From the NCBI GenBank assembly GCA_039583875.1, contig CM077163.1:108819213-108883212 (forward strand): DNA of 64,000 nucleotides, read 5' to 3'. Origin of the DNA: Platanthera guangdongensis (lineage: Eukaryota > Streptophyta > Magnoliopsida > Asparagales > Orchidaceae). The notes under the pieces were generated by a model. The model saw nothing but the letters and a program-made list of their open reading frames with translations. It made no database searches and was not told the origin of the DNA. The first letter of the stretch is position 1. The number at the start of each line of letters is the position of its first letter. Below are positions 1 to 8,942 of the stretch, one piece after another. The translations under genes were made by a program, and so were the position numbers.

Positions 1-689
1 AGTCAGCCTTAATGAATGGGGAATTAAAAGAGGAAGTATATGTAGAACAACCATCAAGTTTTGTTGACTCTAACACTCTTGATTTTCTTTATAGGCTTAG
101 GAAAGTTCTATATGGGTTGAATCAAGCCCCTAGAGCACGGTTTAAAGACTTTGTCTAGTTTCCTCATTGAGAACCAATTCTCAAGGGGGAAAATAAACAA
201 GTCTCTATTCCTAAGGGAATCTAAGGACAAGATCATCCTAGTCTAGATATATGTTGATGACATTATCTTTGGATCTACTGATGATAACCTTTGCAGGAAG
301 TTTGCTAAACTTATGCAAGGGAAGTTTGAGATGAGTAGTATGGGTGATCTCAAGTTATTCTTGGGTCTCAAAGTTATACAAACTGATGATGGCTTGTCCA
401 TATCCCAGTCCAAGTTCACTAGGGAGTTAATTAAGAAATATGGAATGGAGAATGCCTCCACCACAAAAACTCTCATGGGGTCAAGTATGCGCCTTTAAAC
501 AAAGATGAAGCAGGGAAACCTATTAATGAAACTTTGTATATAGGGATAATTGGCTCCCTTCTGTATCTCACTGCTAGTAGGCCTGCCATCATGTATGTTA
601 TATGTGTTTGTGCTAGGTATCAGGCTTGCCCTAAAGAATCTCACTACTCTACTGTAAAGAGGATCTTGAGAAATCTTAAGGGCACACCA
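1..689 (+). pseudogene. Copia element A: reverse transcriptase fragment (left part)
   Basis: Decayed Ty1/copia reverse transcriptase. Conceptual translation in shifting frames gives the stretch before the active site ([11 protein letters not shown], then YGLNQAPRA), the active-site region [10 protein letters not shown] near 250-282, and the conserved block after it ([16 protein letters not shown]). The wording matches the Sirevirus-like copies B and C in this window. Frame breaks near 145 and stop codons near 243, 496 and 540 rule out function. The 5' part of the element lies left of the window. The reading is cut at 689 by the Tekay element and resumes after 12304. The RNase H start (SLLYLTASRPAIMYV) is at about 550-600. 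Confidence 0.9.
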
Positions 690-819
690 TGTAACGTCCC
701 GAATCGCTCTAGGCCCCTAGTGTGTGTGTTTTGAGTCAGGAGGGTTGACTCAAGTCCTGAGAAGTGCAGGGAGTTGGGCTGCACTTGTGGAGAAGTGGAG
801 AAATCAGTGTAGAGAGAAG

Positions 820-1309
820 TGACACGGGTAGTGACACGGCCGTGTCCCTACCCGTGTGCGTCGAGACGATCTCGACGAGGCGTGTCGAGATCGTCGAGAA
901 TCGTCGAGAGTCGTCGAGATCATGACACGGGTAGTGACACGGCCGTGTCCCTACCCGTGTGCGTCGAGATGATCTCGACGAGCCGTGTTGAATCGTCGAG
1001 AGTCGTCGAGATGGTGACACGGGTAGTGACACGGCCGTGTCCCTACCCGTGTGCGTGACACGGGTAGTGACACGGGCGTGTCCCTACCCGTGTGCGTCGA
1101 GTTGAGCTCGACGAGAAGTGTCGAGATGCAACCCGAGAAGTACAAGGCCAATGACACGGCCAGGCACACGGCCGTGTCATGTGAACACGGGTTGGGACAC
1201 GGGCGTGTCCCTACCTGTGTCAAGCATTGAATCGACATGGAAACCGCCACGGCCGTTTCGCGGAAGCGGGACACGGGTACGGACACGGCCGTGTCCCTAC
1301 CCGTGTCAT
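820..1309. repeat. Palindromic ACACGG/CCGTGT array in the LTR promoter region
   Basis: Repeated units of the form GACACGGGTAGTGACACGG-CCGTGTCCCTACCCGTGT, separated by CGTCGAG-type spacers that are partly palindromic themselves. At least five units precede the TATA box. Each can fold into a long hairpin, and the core ACACGGCCGTGT is a perfect palindrome. The same array is at 9073-9562 in the 3' LTR. Being directly upstream of the TATA it is a candidate enhancer or protein-binding array; that role is inference. Confidence 0.9.
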
Positions 1310-1317
1310 ATTTTATT

Positions 1318-1341
1318 TATATAAGGGACAGAAAACCCTAG
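1318..1341 (+). promoter_or_regulatory. Tekay LTR TATA box and telo-box
   Basis: TATATAAG at 1318-1325 follows the palindromic array in an AT-rich stretch. AAACCCTAG, the plant telo-box motif known from 5' regions of translation-related genes, follows at 1333-1341. Transcription would start at roughly 1345-1355. The same pair recurs at 9571-9594 in the 3' LTR. Confidence 0.7.
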
Positions 1342-1451
1342 CCGTTTTCATGCTCTTTTCATCCCCTATTTCCAGTGAGAACTCCTGTGAGAGGGAAAAC
1401 TGCAGGAGCAAGTCCTACCGAAGGAGATCCGCCATCGCCGTGAAAGAGAAG

Positions 1452-1511
1452 ATGCCGCCGAGGAGAACTACGCGATCCATGGCGAGAAATGGTGGTACCG
1501 CTGGAGCCAAC
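1452..1511 (+). CDS. Putative first exon of Tekay gag, inside the LTR
   Basis: ATG at 1452 opens a 20-codon stretch beginning MPPRRTTRSM, the basic proline/arginine start common in Tekay/Del Gag proteins (known of the family). It ends at AAC followed directly by GTGAGT, a near-perfect splice donor (GT at 1512-1513), in phase 0. Without splicing the frame closes at about 1550. The exon lies about 125 bases after the TATA box, so it would be near the 5' end of the transcript. A matching acceptor is at 3630-3631. An identical copy is in the 3' LTR at 9705-9764. The splicing is inferred from signals and family resemblance; no transcript was seen. Confidence 0.5.
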
Positions 1512-3263
1512 GTGAGTTTCCTACTCTCTCCCTTGGTGCTAGATCTATAGTTATGCCTTAGGAGAGACATCGACTCAAGAGAGTCTTGATGGAGAGGAGA
1601 AGATCTCTAGGTTAGGCCATGTTAGAACTTGTGTTCTAGACTTTAGATCTCTTCAACCCTTCCCCTTATCTTCAATATGACGATGGGTGGGTGGTCTCGT
1701 GAGGAGTTTATGGCCTTTGAGGTTGAATAAGGGAGGAGAATATTTCTGGAAAATTTAGAAACGATCGCTTGAGGAGGAAGACGAACCTATGCCGTTCATT
1801 TTCCTTTAAGATGCGCGCAGAATCTGTATTCTGTGCGCAGCGATCTTCTAGGCCATTTTCCCTATGGATAAGGCCAGATCTGGGCTTTCGGCTAAACACT
1901 AAAGTTGAAGCCCTTGGAAATACCTTTCCAACGAGTGGTTGCACGACTTCAGGTGATGTCTGTAGCCACGGGAAAGTCTAAACGAAAATGGGGTTTTACA
2001 AATCCTGCATGCAGAAACTGTGTTCTGTACGCAGCGGACTTCAAGTCCGATTTCAAGTAGGATAATGTCAAATCTGGGTTGAGCTCTGAATATGAAAGAT
2101 GTAGTACATGGAAATACCTTTCCATCGAGGGGTTACACGACTTCACCGGATTCCTGTAGCCTCGGGAATCTCCGGTCGAAGTTGCTGACCAGATTCAACC
2201 TGCGCCTAAATTCTGGGCTTAATGGAAAAATGGATTTTGTTTCGGTGAAATTATTAATGCAAGATACTTGCCTTGGATGAACCCTTATGATTAATCATTT
2301 GTTGTGTGATTGAAGTATCTTATTAATCATATTTCATATTACCAAATTGTGAAACAAACTTGTTTAAAAGAATTGAACTGGTAGGAATTGAAAGATTGAA
2401 TATGGTACACTTCATGTTTAAGTTATGATATTACTAAAAAGGATGATGTGATAGATCTTATATGCGCATTACGTTACTTTACATTGTCATCATTTGGGAA
2501 GTCATATAGATGAATAGACCATGGCCATGGATATGTTTGACTAATGAAATGAGTCTAGTGGACCAATACTTAGAGCGTTGTCTCCCTACGGGTAGTATTG
2601 TGTAAGTTCGTAAGTGCGGTGTTGACCGCCACTTGTTTTGGTTGTGTTGAGATAGGGTGCGGATGGATGGTTGGGCTGTGCCCTCGTGTTTACTTCCGAG
2701 GCCCCTTCCATGTTGTGTTGATATGGTGTTTGCATGTGGTGTGAGTCGACACGCGGTGTCGTAATCCCGGGTTAAGGATAGTGTGGCAGGTCTACGGGCT
2801 CACCAGTCGTCACACCGACGGGAGTTGACAGTTAGACTTGGTCGGTTTGGGCTGTGTCCTCGGTGTTCACGTCCCGAGGCCCCTCCGGCCATGTGAACGG
2901 TTGGGCTGTGTCCTCGTGCTTTCTTCCGAGGCCCCTTCCGGGTCACGCAAGGCCAGTTCGGGCTGTGTTCTTGGTGCACATCTACCCAAGACCCCGCTGG
3001 GCCATAGTACGCATGGGCTCCGTTGTTGTGTTCTTAGCGTTGAGGCGTACGGAGGCCTAGGTGAAGTAGTGTGATACCCGCCTAGTAGTAGAAGTGCCCG
3101 TTCTACTGTCACCGCCTGGCCACGGCGGCTGATGCCTGAGAGGTTAGCTACCTGCTCGAAAAGTGGGAACTACAGTCTGTGTCGACATAGCAATTGCATG
3201 GGTGTGCATGGGTGAGTCATTGCATAGCATTCATAGCATTTCATATCATTGCACGACAAGATC

Positions 3264-3363
3264 CTCATCGTATAAGTTTGTATGGGCACTCTTATACGAT
3301 GAGTTACTTTATGTAACCCGATCCTTAACTTATAAGTTTGTATGGGCATTCTTATAAGTTAAG
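3264..3363 (+). other. Twin stem-loops with compensatory stem changes
   Basis: Two adjacent hairpins. The first pairs 3264-3276 with 3291-3303, and the second pairs 3324-3336 with 3351-3363. Each has a perfect 13-bp stem and a 14-base loop, TTTGTATGGGCACT and TTTGTATGGGCATT. The stems differ at three positions and each difference is matched on the opposite arm, so pairing is kept while sequence changes. Each is followed by TTACTTT. The pair recurs at 11517-11616 in the 3' LTR. It lies in the long leader, within putative intron 1. A structured RNA signal is possible; function unknown. Confidence 0.8.
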
Positions 3364-3631
3364 TTACTTTCCTGCTGAAGCTTTCTTACACTTGTTATTA
3401 TACCTTGATGGCTCTTGTAGAATTGTTAGTTTACATATTGATAGCTTTAGTAGAACTGCTAGTTATACATTGATACTCATGTACCTTGTCACCTGATTGT
3501 ACTTTTATACTTACTGATATATATTGTGCCCTTGTTTCTCTTTCTCCGCCCGGTGCCGAGGAGTCGCCGGGGGAGCGGATGTGAAACCACTTAGTCGTTT
3601 CGACTAACGGTTGCTACGTCTTCCTTTTTAG

Positions 3632-3736
3632 GAGGTCACGCCGCAGGTAGAGCAGCCGCAGACTACGCAGCAGGACAGCCAGGCCAGGACGACAGGGCCT
3701 GATGTGACGGTGCCGTCGATACCGTCTGTTACTGAT
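3632..3736 (+). CDS. Putative second exon of Tekay gag, inside the LTR
   Basis: The stretch before 3632 is a textbook plant acceptor: CTAAC at 3604-3608 as branch site, then a pyrimidine run TTCCTTTTTAG ending at 3631. From 3632 a phase-0 frame rich in Gln, Thr and Pro (EVTPQVEQPQTTQQDSQ) runs 35 codons to a possible donor at 3737 (GAT then GTTAGT). If unspliced there, the frame stops at a TAG at 3761. The composition resembles the Gln-rich stretch after the basic start of Tekay Gag. The first acceptor is convincing; the donor at 3737 is weak. Confidence 0.4.
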
Positions 3737-4048
3737 GTTAGTGTTTTGCTTACTCTGATGTAGCCCGTTTGGGCAATGATTAGCTGTACTCTGATATTTT
3801 GTAGAAGCATGTTTAGCTTCTCTTTATTGATGTTTTGGACTTTATATACTTAGTGTGGATTTTGACTTCTCTTGCTTATTTATTTGGTTGGGTTGGCATG
3901 AATTATTGATATTGTTGTAGCCGGCGGAATAGGCGTCTTGTGGTACAGGTTAGCCCGTGTGCTAATGCTACCGCAAGGCGGCTGTTCCGGGCATAAGACT
4001 CCCTCTTCGTTCCGTGTTTTGGGATCCGGGGAGGGGGGGTCTTACAAA

Positions 4049-4057
4049 TGGTATCAG
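4049..4057 (+). other. Tekay primer binding site (initiator Met tRNA type)
   Basis: TGGTATCAG lies two bases after the 5' LTR end, matching the 3' end of plant initiator methionine tRNA. The match breaks after nine bases (next bases TTTGCC instead of AGC). In putative intron 2 it would be removed from spliced mRNA and kept in genomic RNA. Confidence 0.85.
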
Positions 4058-4261
4058 TTTGCCACGATCCTCAACTAAGAAGTCATTCAACAATGGTGCC
4101 ACCCCCGTTTGATTAGTCAGTTTGGGGACAAACTGACTTAGCGGAAGCAGTGGTGTGCCCATATGTAATTCACATTAAGTTTGTCCAACGTTGACCTTAA
4201 GTTTAGCCAACCTGACCACAAATTTGTCGTGTACGTGTAGGTTCCACTGCATGTTGAGCCG

Positions 4262-5377
4262 ATGAGGGGTACTCCTACCCCTCCCATACCCACTCAGTTC
4301 CAACAGTCTGAGTTGGGGCAAACACTCACCGCCATTCTTGATGCTTTTAAGACACAGCAGGCTCCGGTGCAACAACAGGCCCCGAGCTCCAACTGGCTGA
4401 GCACCTTCCGAGCTCTCTCCCCTCCCGTCTACCTTGGGACGGAGTCAGCCGTACGTACAGAGGAATGGCTAGACACGATACAAGAGTTGTTGGCTGGAAT
4501 CCGTTGCCCGGCCAACATGGCAGTAACATTGGCAGTGTCTGTTTTGGACTTACATGCGAAGAGGTGGTGGAAGTCCCTCATGGGCTCTACCTTCCAAGGC
4601 CGGATCTACACAGAGATAAGTTGGAGTGAATTCTCGGAGGTTTTCTTGGAGCACTTTATCCCTACATCGGCCCGAGATGAGCTTGAGCAGAGGTTCCTTC
4701 TACTAAAGCAGGGATCAAAGTCGGTTACAGAATACCAGCGGGAATTCCAGCATCTCGCAAGGTTTGCGGACTCTTATGAGTTGGATGACAGAGGTTATGC
4801 CAAGCGCTTCTATAAAGGGCTGCGAGATCCCCTAAGGCAGTCCCTTTTGTTTATAGCGGATGGTAGCTTGGCGGAGATCATTGATATGGCGAAAAGATTG
4901 GAGGCAGACCACATGGGATGTAGCAAGAGGCCTGCGGAGGACGTGATGGAAGCCGGCCCAAGTAATAGAAGGAGACGGGACTTCAGAGGAGGAAGAGGTT
5001 ATCAAAGAGGTGGAGGGCGTGTCCACCGAAACTATAGGGTGGAGCATCCAGTTCCGCAGCCGCCTGCGTTGCCTCCACCCCCACAGCATCAGCGATTTCA
5101 ACAACCTGAAGGGCGTCGTGGTCTGGTGTGCTTCGAATGCAACCAGCCGGGCCACATCCGGCGTTTTTGCCCGCAGCTATATGGGAACGCCCCTCCTGCC
5201 CTCCCTCCTGCTCTCCCTCCTGCTCTCCCTCCAGCAGCTCCACGAGGGCGGGGATATATGCGCGGTCGAGGACGAGGACCGCCAAGAGGAAACCCCGGAC
5301 CGGTCCGGGATCAGGTGTACGCGCTTGACATGGCGCAGGAATGGAACCCACAAGATGTGATTGCAGGTATGATTTAA
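4262..5377 (+). CDS. gag: Tekay-type Gag polyprotein
   Basis: Structural Gag protein, which assembles the cytoplasmic particle and binds the element's RNA. The unspliced frame gives 371 residues. The retrotransposon Gag core lies at about residues 55-215 (key stretches EEWLDTIQELL, AKRWWKSL, FLEHFIP, VTEYQREFQHLARF). A basic Arg/Gly stretch at 235-258 is followed by one CCHC zinc knuckle (C290, C293, H298, C303), then a Pro/Ala repeat and an Arg/Gly tail. The start at 4262 is the first ATG after an in-frame TAG at 4238-4240, but that TAG ends in a possible acceptor and the frame is open from 4241, so the true N-terminus may come from LTR exons. The ORF ends with TAA at 5375-5377, ten bases into a putative intron, so this stop would be used only by unspliced RNA. 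Confidence 0.93.
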   Translation: MRGTPTPPIPTQFQQSELGQTLTAILDAFKTQQAPVQQQAPSSNWLSTFRALSPPVYLGTESAVRTEEWLDTIQELLAGIRCPANMAVTLAVSVLDLHAKRWWKSLMGSTFQGRIYTEISWSEFSEVFLEHFIPTSARDELEQRFLLLKQGSKSVTEYQREFQHLARFADSYELDDRGYAKRFYKGLRDPLRQSLLFIADGSLAEIIDMAKRLEADHMGCSKRPAEDVMEAGPSNRRRRDFRGGRGYQRGGGRVHRNYRVEHPVPQPPALPPPPQHQRFQQPEGRRGLVCFECNQPGHIRRFCPQLYGNAPPALPPALPPALPPAAPRGRGYMRGRGRGPPRGNPGPVRDQVYALDMAQEWNPQDVIAGMI

Positions 5378-5461
5378 TTTATTTACATATTTGCATGGTC
5401 TAACTTGAATTGATTAGAACTTACTAGCCACTAGCAATAAGTTTTGGTTGTTGGTACTTAG
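5367..5461 (+). other. Putative 95-bp intron at the gag-pol border
   Basis: Begins GTATGA after CAG (strong donor) and ends CTTAG. It is clearly richer in A and T than the flanking coding sequence, and contains CTAAC at about 5400-5404 and TTGAT near 5409-5413 as branch-site candidates. The gag stop codon lies inside it. Removing it brings gag and pol into one frame exactly where related Tekay elements have a continuous Gag-protease junction. Retained, it yields Gag alone. Inferred from signals and frame; no transcript evidence. Confidence 0.7.
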
Positions 5462-8400
5462 GCACCGTGATTATTGGCGGGAAGACAGCCTATGCGCTGT
5501 TCGATACCGGTGCCTCACACTCCTTTGTGTCCGAGGATTTCATAAAAGACATGGGGGATGTACAGTACTTCACTGGCATAGCCCGACGTGTACGCCTTCC
5601 GGACGGCTCGGAGATGATCGCAACCGCCAAGTGCGAGTTGGAGTTATTTATTGATGGGAAGGCCTTTGATACGCCGGCCACGGTTCTGAGGATGCCGGAG
5701 TTTGACATCATTTTGGGCATGGTATGGCTGGACTGGCACTTCGCGAGGATCGACTGCGCGGAGAAGCGGATCTATTTGAGGCATGGAGACTCTGACGTCA
5801 TCTTCCAAGGTATTGGCTTCGCGCCACGTATGATATTATCTTCTATTCAGGCTGTAAAGGCTCATATGAAGGGGGATGAGGTCTTCATGATCTGGTTCGA
5901 GTTGAAGGAAGCAGCGTTGGAATTAAAGGATGTACGGGTAGTGCGGGATTTTCCTGAGGTATTTCCTGAGAAGCTACCAGGATTACCTCCGCATAGAGAG
6001 GTTGACTTCCAGATCAATCTAGTACCAGGTGCCAAGCCTGTATCCAAGGCTCCGTACAGAATGGCTCCGAAAGAACTCGCGGAGTTTAGAGTTCAATTGC
6101 AGGAACTGGTGGATTCAGGGTTCGTTCGCCCCAGTTCATCACCATGGGGAGCCCCTGTGCTGTTCGTGAAGAAGAAGGATGGAACACTGCGATTGTGCAT
6201 AGATTATCGGGAACTCAATCGATTGACGGTGCGGAACACTTACCCACTACCGCGGATCGATGAGTTGTTCGATCAACTAGTGGGAGCACATTGGTTTTCT
6301 AAATTGGATTTGCGCTCCGGATACTATCAGTTGAGGATACAAGAAGGGGACATCCAGAAAACGGCCTTCAGTTCGAGATATGGTTTGTATGAGTTCACAG
6401 TAATGCCGTTTGGGCTCACAAATGCCCCTTCGGCCTTCATGAGCTTGATGAACAAGGTGTTTGAACCGTATTTGGACATCTTCGTCATTGTTTTCATCGA
6501 CGACATCTTGGTCTACTCAAAGACGGAGGAGGAGCATGTCGAGCACCTGACCTTGGTTTTGAAGAAATTGAAGGAGCATGCCTTGTATGCCAAGTTTAGC
6601 AAGTGTGAATTCTGGCTTAAGGAGGTAGCCTTCTTGGGGCATGTGATCAGTGGAGCAGGATTAGCGGTGGATCCAGCGAAGGTGCGAGCCGTGAAGGAGT
6701 GGTCGCCCTTGAAGTCGGCGGCTGATGTACGAAGCTTTCTTGGACTTGCTGGGTACTACCGCAAGTTCGTGAAAGGATTCTCCAAGATTGCCCTTCCTCT
6801 TACCTCCTTGACGAAGAAGGGAGTGCCATTTGAGTGGACACCTCAATGTGAAGCGGCATTTCAAGAGCTGAAGGATAGGCTTACCTCCGCCCCCATCCTT
6901 GCACTTCCGTCGGGGAAGGAAGGATTTCAAGTTTACACGGACGCTTCATATCAAGGGATGGGAGTGGTATTGATGCAGCATGGGCACGTGATCGCATATG
7001 CTTCAAGGCAGTTAAAGAAACATGAAATTAATTACCCGGTTCATGATTTGGAGTTGGGAGCAGTGGTGTTCGCTTTGAAAGTCTGGAGGCATTATTTATA
7101 TGGCGTGCACTGCGAGATCTTTTCCGATCACAAAAACTTGAAGTATGTTCACACTCAGAAGGAGTTGAACCTGAGGCAACGGCGGTGGTTGGAATTTCTA
7201 TGCGACTACGAGTTCACCATGAACTACCACCCCGGGAAAGCGAACTCGGTAGCCGATGCCTTAAGTAAAAAAGTGCCAGGCTCTAGCCCAGAGTCTCGGC
7301 TGATGAGCATGGAGTTGGCTCGGATGATCGAGGAGATGGAAATTACTCTAGTATTCAAGGATCCTTCGGCAGAGTATGCGGAGTATTTGGCCAACATGAG
7401 CATAGTTTGTGATATCCGAGACCGGATTCGGGTGGAGCAAGGAATGGATGCGGCCTTGGCCCCGGCAATCAAGGCAATTGAAGATGGGACCACCGATGAG
7501 TACATACTCAAAGACGGCCTCATTTATTTTCGTGGCCGACTCTATATTCCCAAGGGCGGCAAAATTCGGGAAGATATATTGAGAGAGGCGCATTCCTCTC
7601 AATATTCAGTGCATCCGGGTATTGCTAAGATGTACGCCGGACTGCGGAAGACCATGTGTTGGCCGGGAATGAAGAAGGATGTCCGCTACTATGTTACACA
7701 TTGCGAAGCTTGCCAAAGAGTGAAGGCTGAATGCAGGAGTCCCGGTGGTTTGTTGCAGTCATTGCCCATCCCCGAATGGAAGTTCGAGGATATCTCCATG
7801 GACTTTGTTCATGGGTTACCTCGTTCCCGCTCCGGGAATGATTCAGTATGGGTTATTGTGGATCGACTGACAAAGGTGGCCCGGTTCATTCCAATGAAGA
7901 AGGAAGCACACGTGGATGCTTTGGTACGCCTTTTTGTGGAGCAATTTGTACGGTATCATGGCGTGCCCAAGACAATTGTTTCAGATCGGGATGGTCGGTT
8001 TACATCCAATGAGTGGAAGGCGGTACAGGCGTATTTGGGCTCACGCCTAACCTTTAGTATCGCATTTCATCTACAGACGGACGGGCAGTCAGAGCGGACC
8101 ATCAGAACACTGGAGGATTTATTGAGGTTATGTGTGTTGGACAGAGGAGAGCCATGGGAAAGGCTCTTGCCACTAGTGGAATTCTCCTATAATAATAGCC
8201 ATCAGGCGAGCATCGGCATGGCGCCCCATGAAGCCCTTTATGGAAGAAGGTGCAGGACTCCCTTGTCTTGGGTACAAGATGAAGATCCGAAGGCATTGGG
8301 AAATGAATACATAGATGATACTGATGCGGCGGTCAGATTGATACGGGATCGCATGTTGGAGGCTCAAAGTCGACAGGCGAAGTATTACAATAAAAAGCAC

Positions 8401-8853
8401 CGGATGGTGGAGTTCCAAGTGGGCGAAAAAGTGTTCCTTAAGATTCGGCCGATGCATGGAGTTTCGCGGGTGCGTGGAGTGAAAAAGCTCAGCCCGAGGT
8501 ATGTTGGGCCTTATACTATATTGGAAAGGATTGGCCCGTTGGCCTATCGGTTGGAGTTACCACCGGAACTGGAAAATCTTCACGACGTGTTCCATGTATC
8601 GTCGCTTCGAAAAGCACTGTTGCGGCCCGACCAGTATATTCCCACTACTGATGGTGCGGTGGCATCAGATAGGACTGTGCGACTAGAGCCGGTACGAATT
8701 GTTGACAGCGAGACAAGAACATTACGCCGCAAAAGTGTTCCCTTAGTGAAGGTGCAATGGATGAATCATGGGAAGGAGGAGTACACTTGGGAGCCAATGG
8801 ATTTAATGCGGCAACGCTACCCGGAGTTGTTTGCTCAAGGTAATTTTATTTAA
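5462..8853 (+). CDS. pol: Tekay-type Pol: protease, RT, RNase H, integrase, chromodomain
   Basis: Uninterrupted pol frame. Numbered from codon 5467, a GTG that probably does not start translation: aspartic protease with DTGAS (D13); reverse transcriptase at about 160-440 with [17 protein letters not shown] and FIDD (D345, D346); RNase H with D492, E529 and D554; integrase zinc domain (H709, H716, C746, C749) and catalytic D779, D840 and E876 with the usual 35-residue gap before Glu; and a chromodomain-like tail at about 1074-1120 ([17 protein letters not shown]). All catalytic residues seen are present. No own ATG lies near the start, so expression is expected as a Gag-Pol fusion, here probably by splicing. 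The chromodomain is expected to guide integration to heterochromatin. Confidence 0.95.
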
Positions 8854-8942
8854 AAGCATATGTTAAATTTCCTGTTATACACTTCTCCCCACAACCTAAG
8901 CCTGATTTCGGGGACGAAATCTTTTATTTTGTTTATAGGATT

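Larger units (their letters stand above)
690..4046 (+). repeat. 5' LTR of the Tekay-type element
   Basis: 3357-bp LTR, TG...CA ended. In order it holds the ACACGG palindromic array (820-1309), a TATA box (1318-1325), a telo-box-like AAACCCTAG (1333-1341), a MPPRR-type ATG exon with a splice donor (1452-1511), a GC-rich block, two matched stem-loops (3264-3363), and a branch site plus polypyrimidine tract with acceptor (3603-3631). Transcription from the TATA would give a leader of about 2.7 kb inside the LTR, unusually long. The many short ORFs in the LTR are products of the repeat array and are not called as genes. Confidence 0.95.

Noticed and set aside
736..1324. Several Arg/Thr/Pro-rich ORFs on both strands in the Tekay LTR (and 8989-9577)
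   Set aside because: They arise from the ACACGG palindromic repeat, which is stop-poor in several frames; no domain and no start context.
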